From UMGS1649 sp964481385 (GTDB taxonomy: Bacteria > Bacillota > Clostridia > TANB77 > CAG-465): a DNA stretch of 5,830 nt. Below, in pieces: positions 5,659 through 5,830 of this stretch; position 1 is the stretch's first letter, and each line of letters begins with the position of its first letter. The position numbers and the translations under genes are program-made. The notes under the pieces were generated by a model, which did not search any database, was not told the DNA's origin, and was given only the letters and a program-made list of their open reading frames with translations. The stretch is from positions 1 through 5,830 of the forward strand of contig CAYZTN010000061.1 in the NCBI GenBank assembly GCA_964481385.1, in the 5' to 3' direction.

Positions 5659-5830
5659 TCACCTAATTCTATTTTTATTTTTCTTTTTGTCTTTTTCTAA
5701 TTTTTGTCTTTTTTCTTCTAACTCTTGATGAATCTCATATTTTTTTATTTTATCCATTCTCTTTTGAATATTATCACAATGCCTTATTTCTTCAGCAAGT
5801 GGTGTAATCTTTTTAGAAATTTCAGCAATT
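5659..5830 (-). CDS. 3' end of a convergent gene, possibly a mobilization relaxase (partial)
   Basis: On the minus strand an open frame enters at the right edge (first full codon at 5829-5827) and runs 56 codons to a TGA at 5661-5659. The visible part reads as a helical, Lys/Glu-rich C-terminus, with ITPLAEEIRHCDNIQKRMDK at visible residues 8-27 and a very basic end. The pattern of a hydrophobic-Glu-Ile helix, a Cys-Asp, an Ile, and an Arg six residues after the Cys recalls the C-terminal tails of relaxases on Firmicute integrative and mobilizable elements. No catalytic domain is visible, so the family is inference. It ends 12 bp from the restored E2 stop, with the two genes facing each other and no obvious shared terminator hairpin between them. 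Confidence 0.6.
   Translation of the reverse strand, partial: IAEISKKITPLAEEIRHCDNIQKRMDKIKKYEIHQELEEKRQKLEKDKKKNKNRIR

Noticed and set aside
5671..5698. T-rich run after the E2 gene as an intrinsic terminator
   Set aside because: No GC-rich stem precedes it, and the run is explained by Lys codons of the convergent minus-strand gene.
1..5830. CRISPR array, tRNA, rRNA, insertion-sequence ends or attachment-site repeats
   Set aside because: I looked for spaced direct repeats, cloverleaf-like sequence, transposase frames and terminal repeats and saw none beyond the short leader repeats listed.

Overview
This window is from a very AT-rich bacterial genome, most likely a Firmicute (Clostridia or a relative). 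The reasons are the low GC content, the strong AAGGAGG-type ribosome binding sites, the sigma-A promoter spacing, the common AGA codons and TTG starts, and the clear use of TGG for Trp with the standard bacterial code. I cannot name the species. The window reads as a compact anti-phage defence island inside what may be a mobilizable element.

Layout. Positions 1-249 are regulatory. They hold a near-perfect sigma-A promoter facing right (86-114), a weaker divergent promoter and ribosome binding site facing left toward a gene outside the window, a 12-bp direct repeat, and nested inverted repeats in the rightward leader. Six genes follow on the plus strand with gaps of at most 30 bp, or with overlaps, and no visible terminator between them. 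They are: (1) an unrecognised protein of about 301 residues with a C-terminal four-Cys zinc-finger-like motif; (2) a C5-cytosine DNA methyltransferase whose target-recognition region resembles the Dcm/EcoRII/SsoII group; (3) its probable restriction enzyme, with a signature like the EcoRII catalytic domain, NgoMIV and Cfr10I; (4) a protein with two N-terminal membrane segments and a large cytoplasmic domain; (5) a CD-NTase of the CBASS type; and (6) a stand-alone bacterial E2-like protein. The last 172 bases hold the 3' end of a convergent minus-strand gene whose C-terminus resembles that of Firmicute mobilization relaxases.

How they fit together. Genes 2-3 look like a Type II restriction-modification pair, with the methyltransferase translated first. 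Genes 4-6 look like a short Type II CBASS system (membrane effector, cyclase, E2-only regulator). All six may be expressed from one promoter, giving a first layer (DNA cleavage) and a second layer (abortive membrane effector) in one transcript. The three CBASS genes all start with TTG, whereas the upstream genes use ATG.

Points of most interest. The E2 gene appears frameshifted by a single extra base at 5604, and skipping it restores the family's usual C-terminal ending. The soluble domain of the two-TM protein is not one I can firmly place among known CBASS effectors. The leading zinc-finger protein has no recognised function. The nested inverted repeats in the leader could be a control element for the whole operon.
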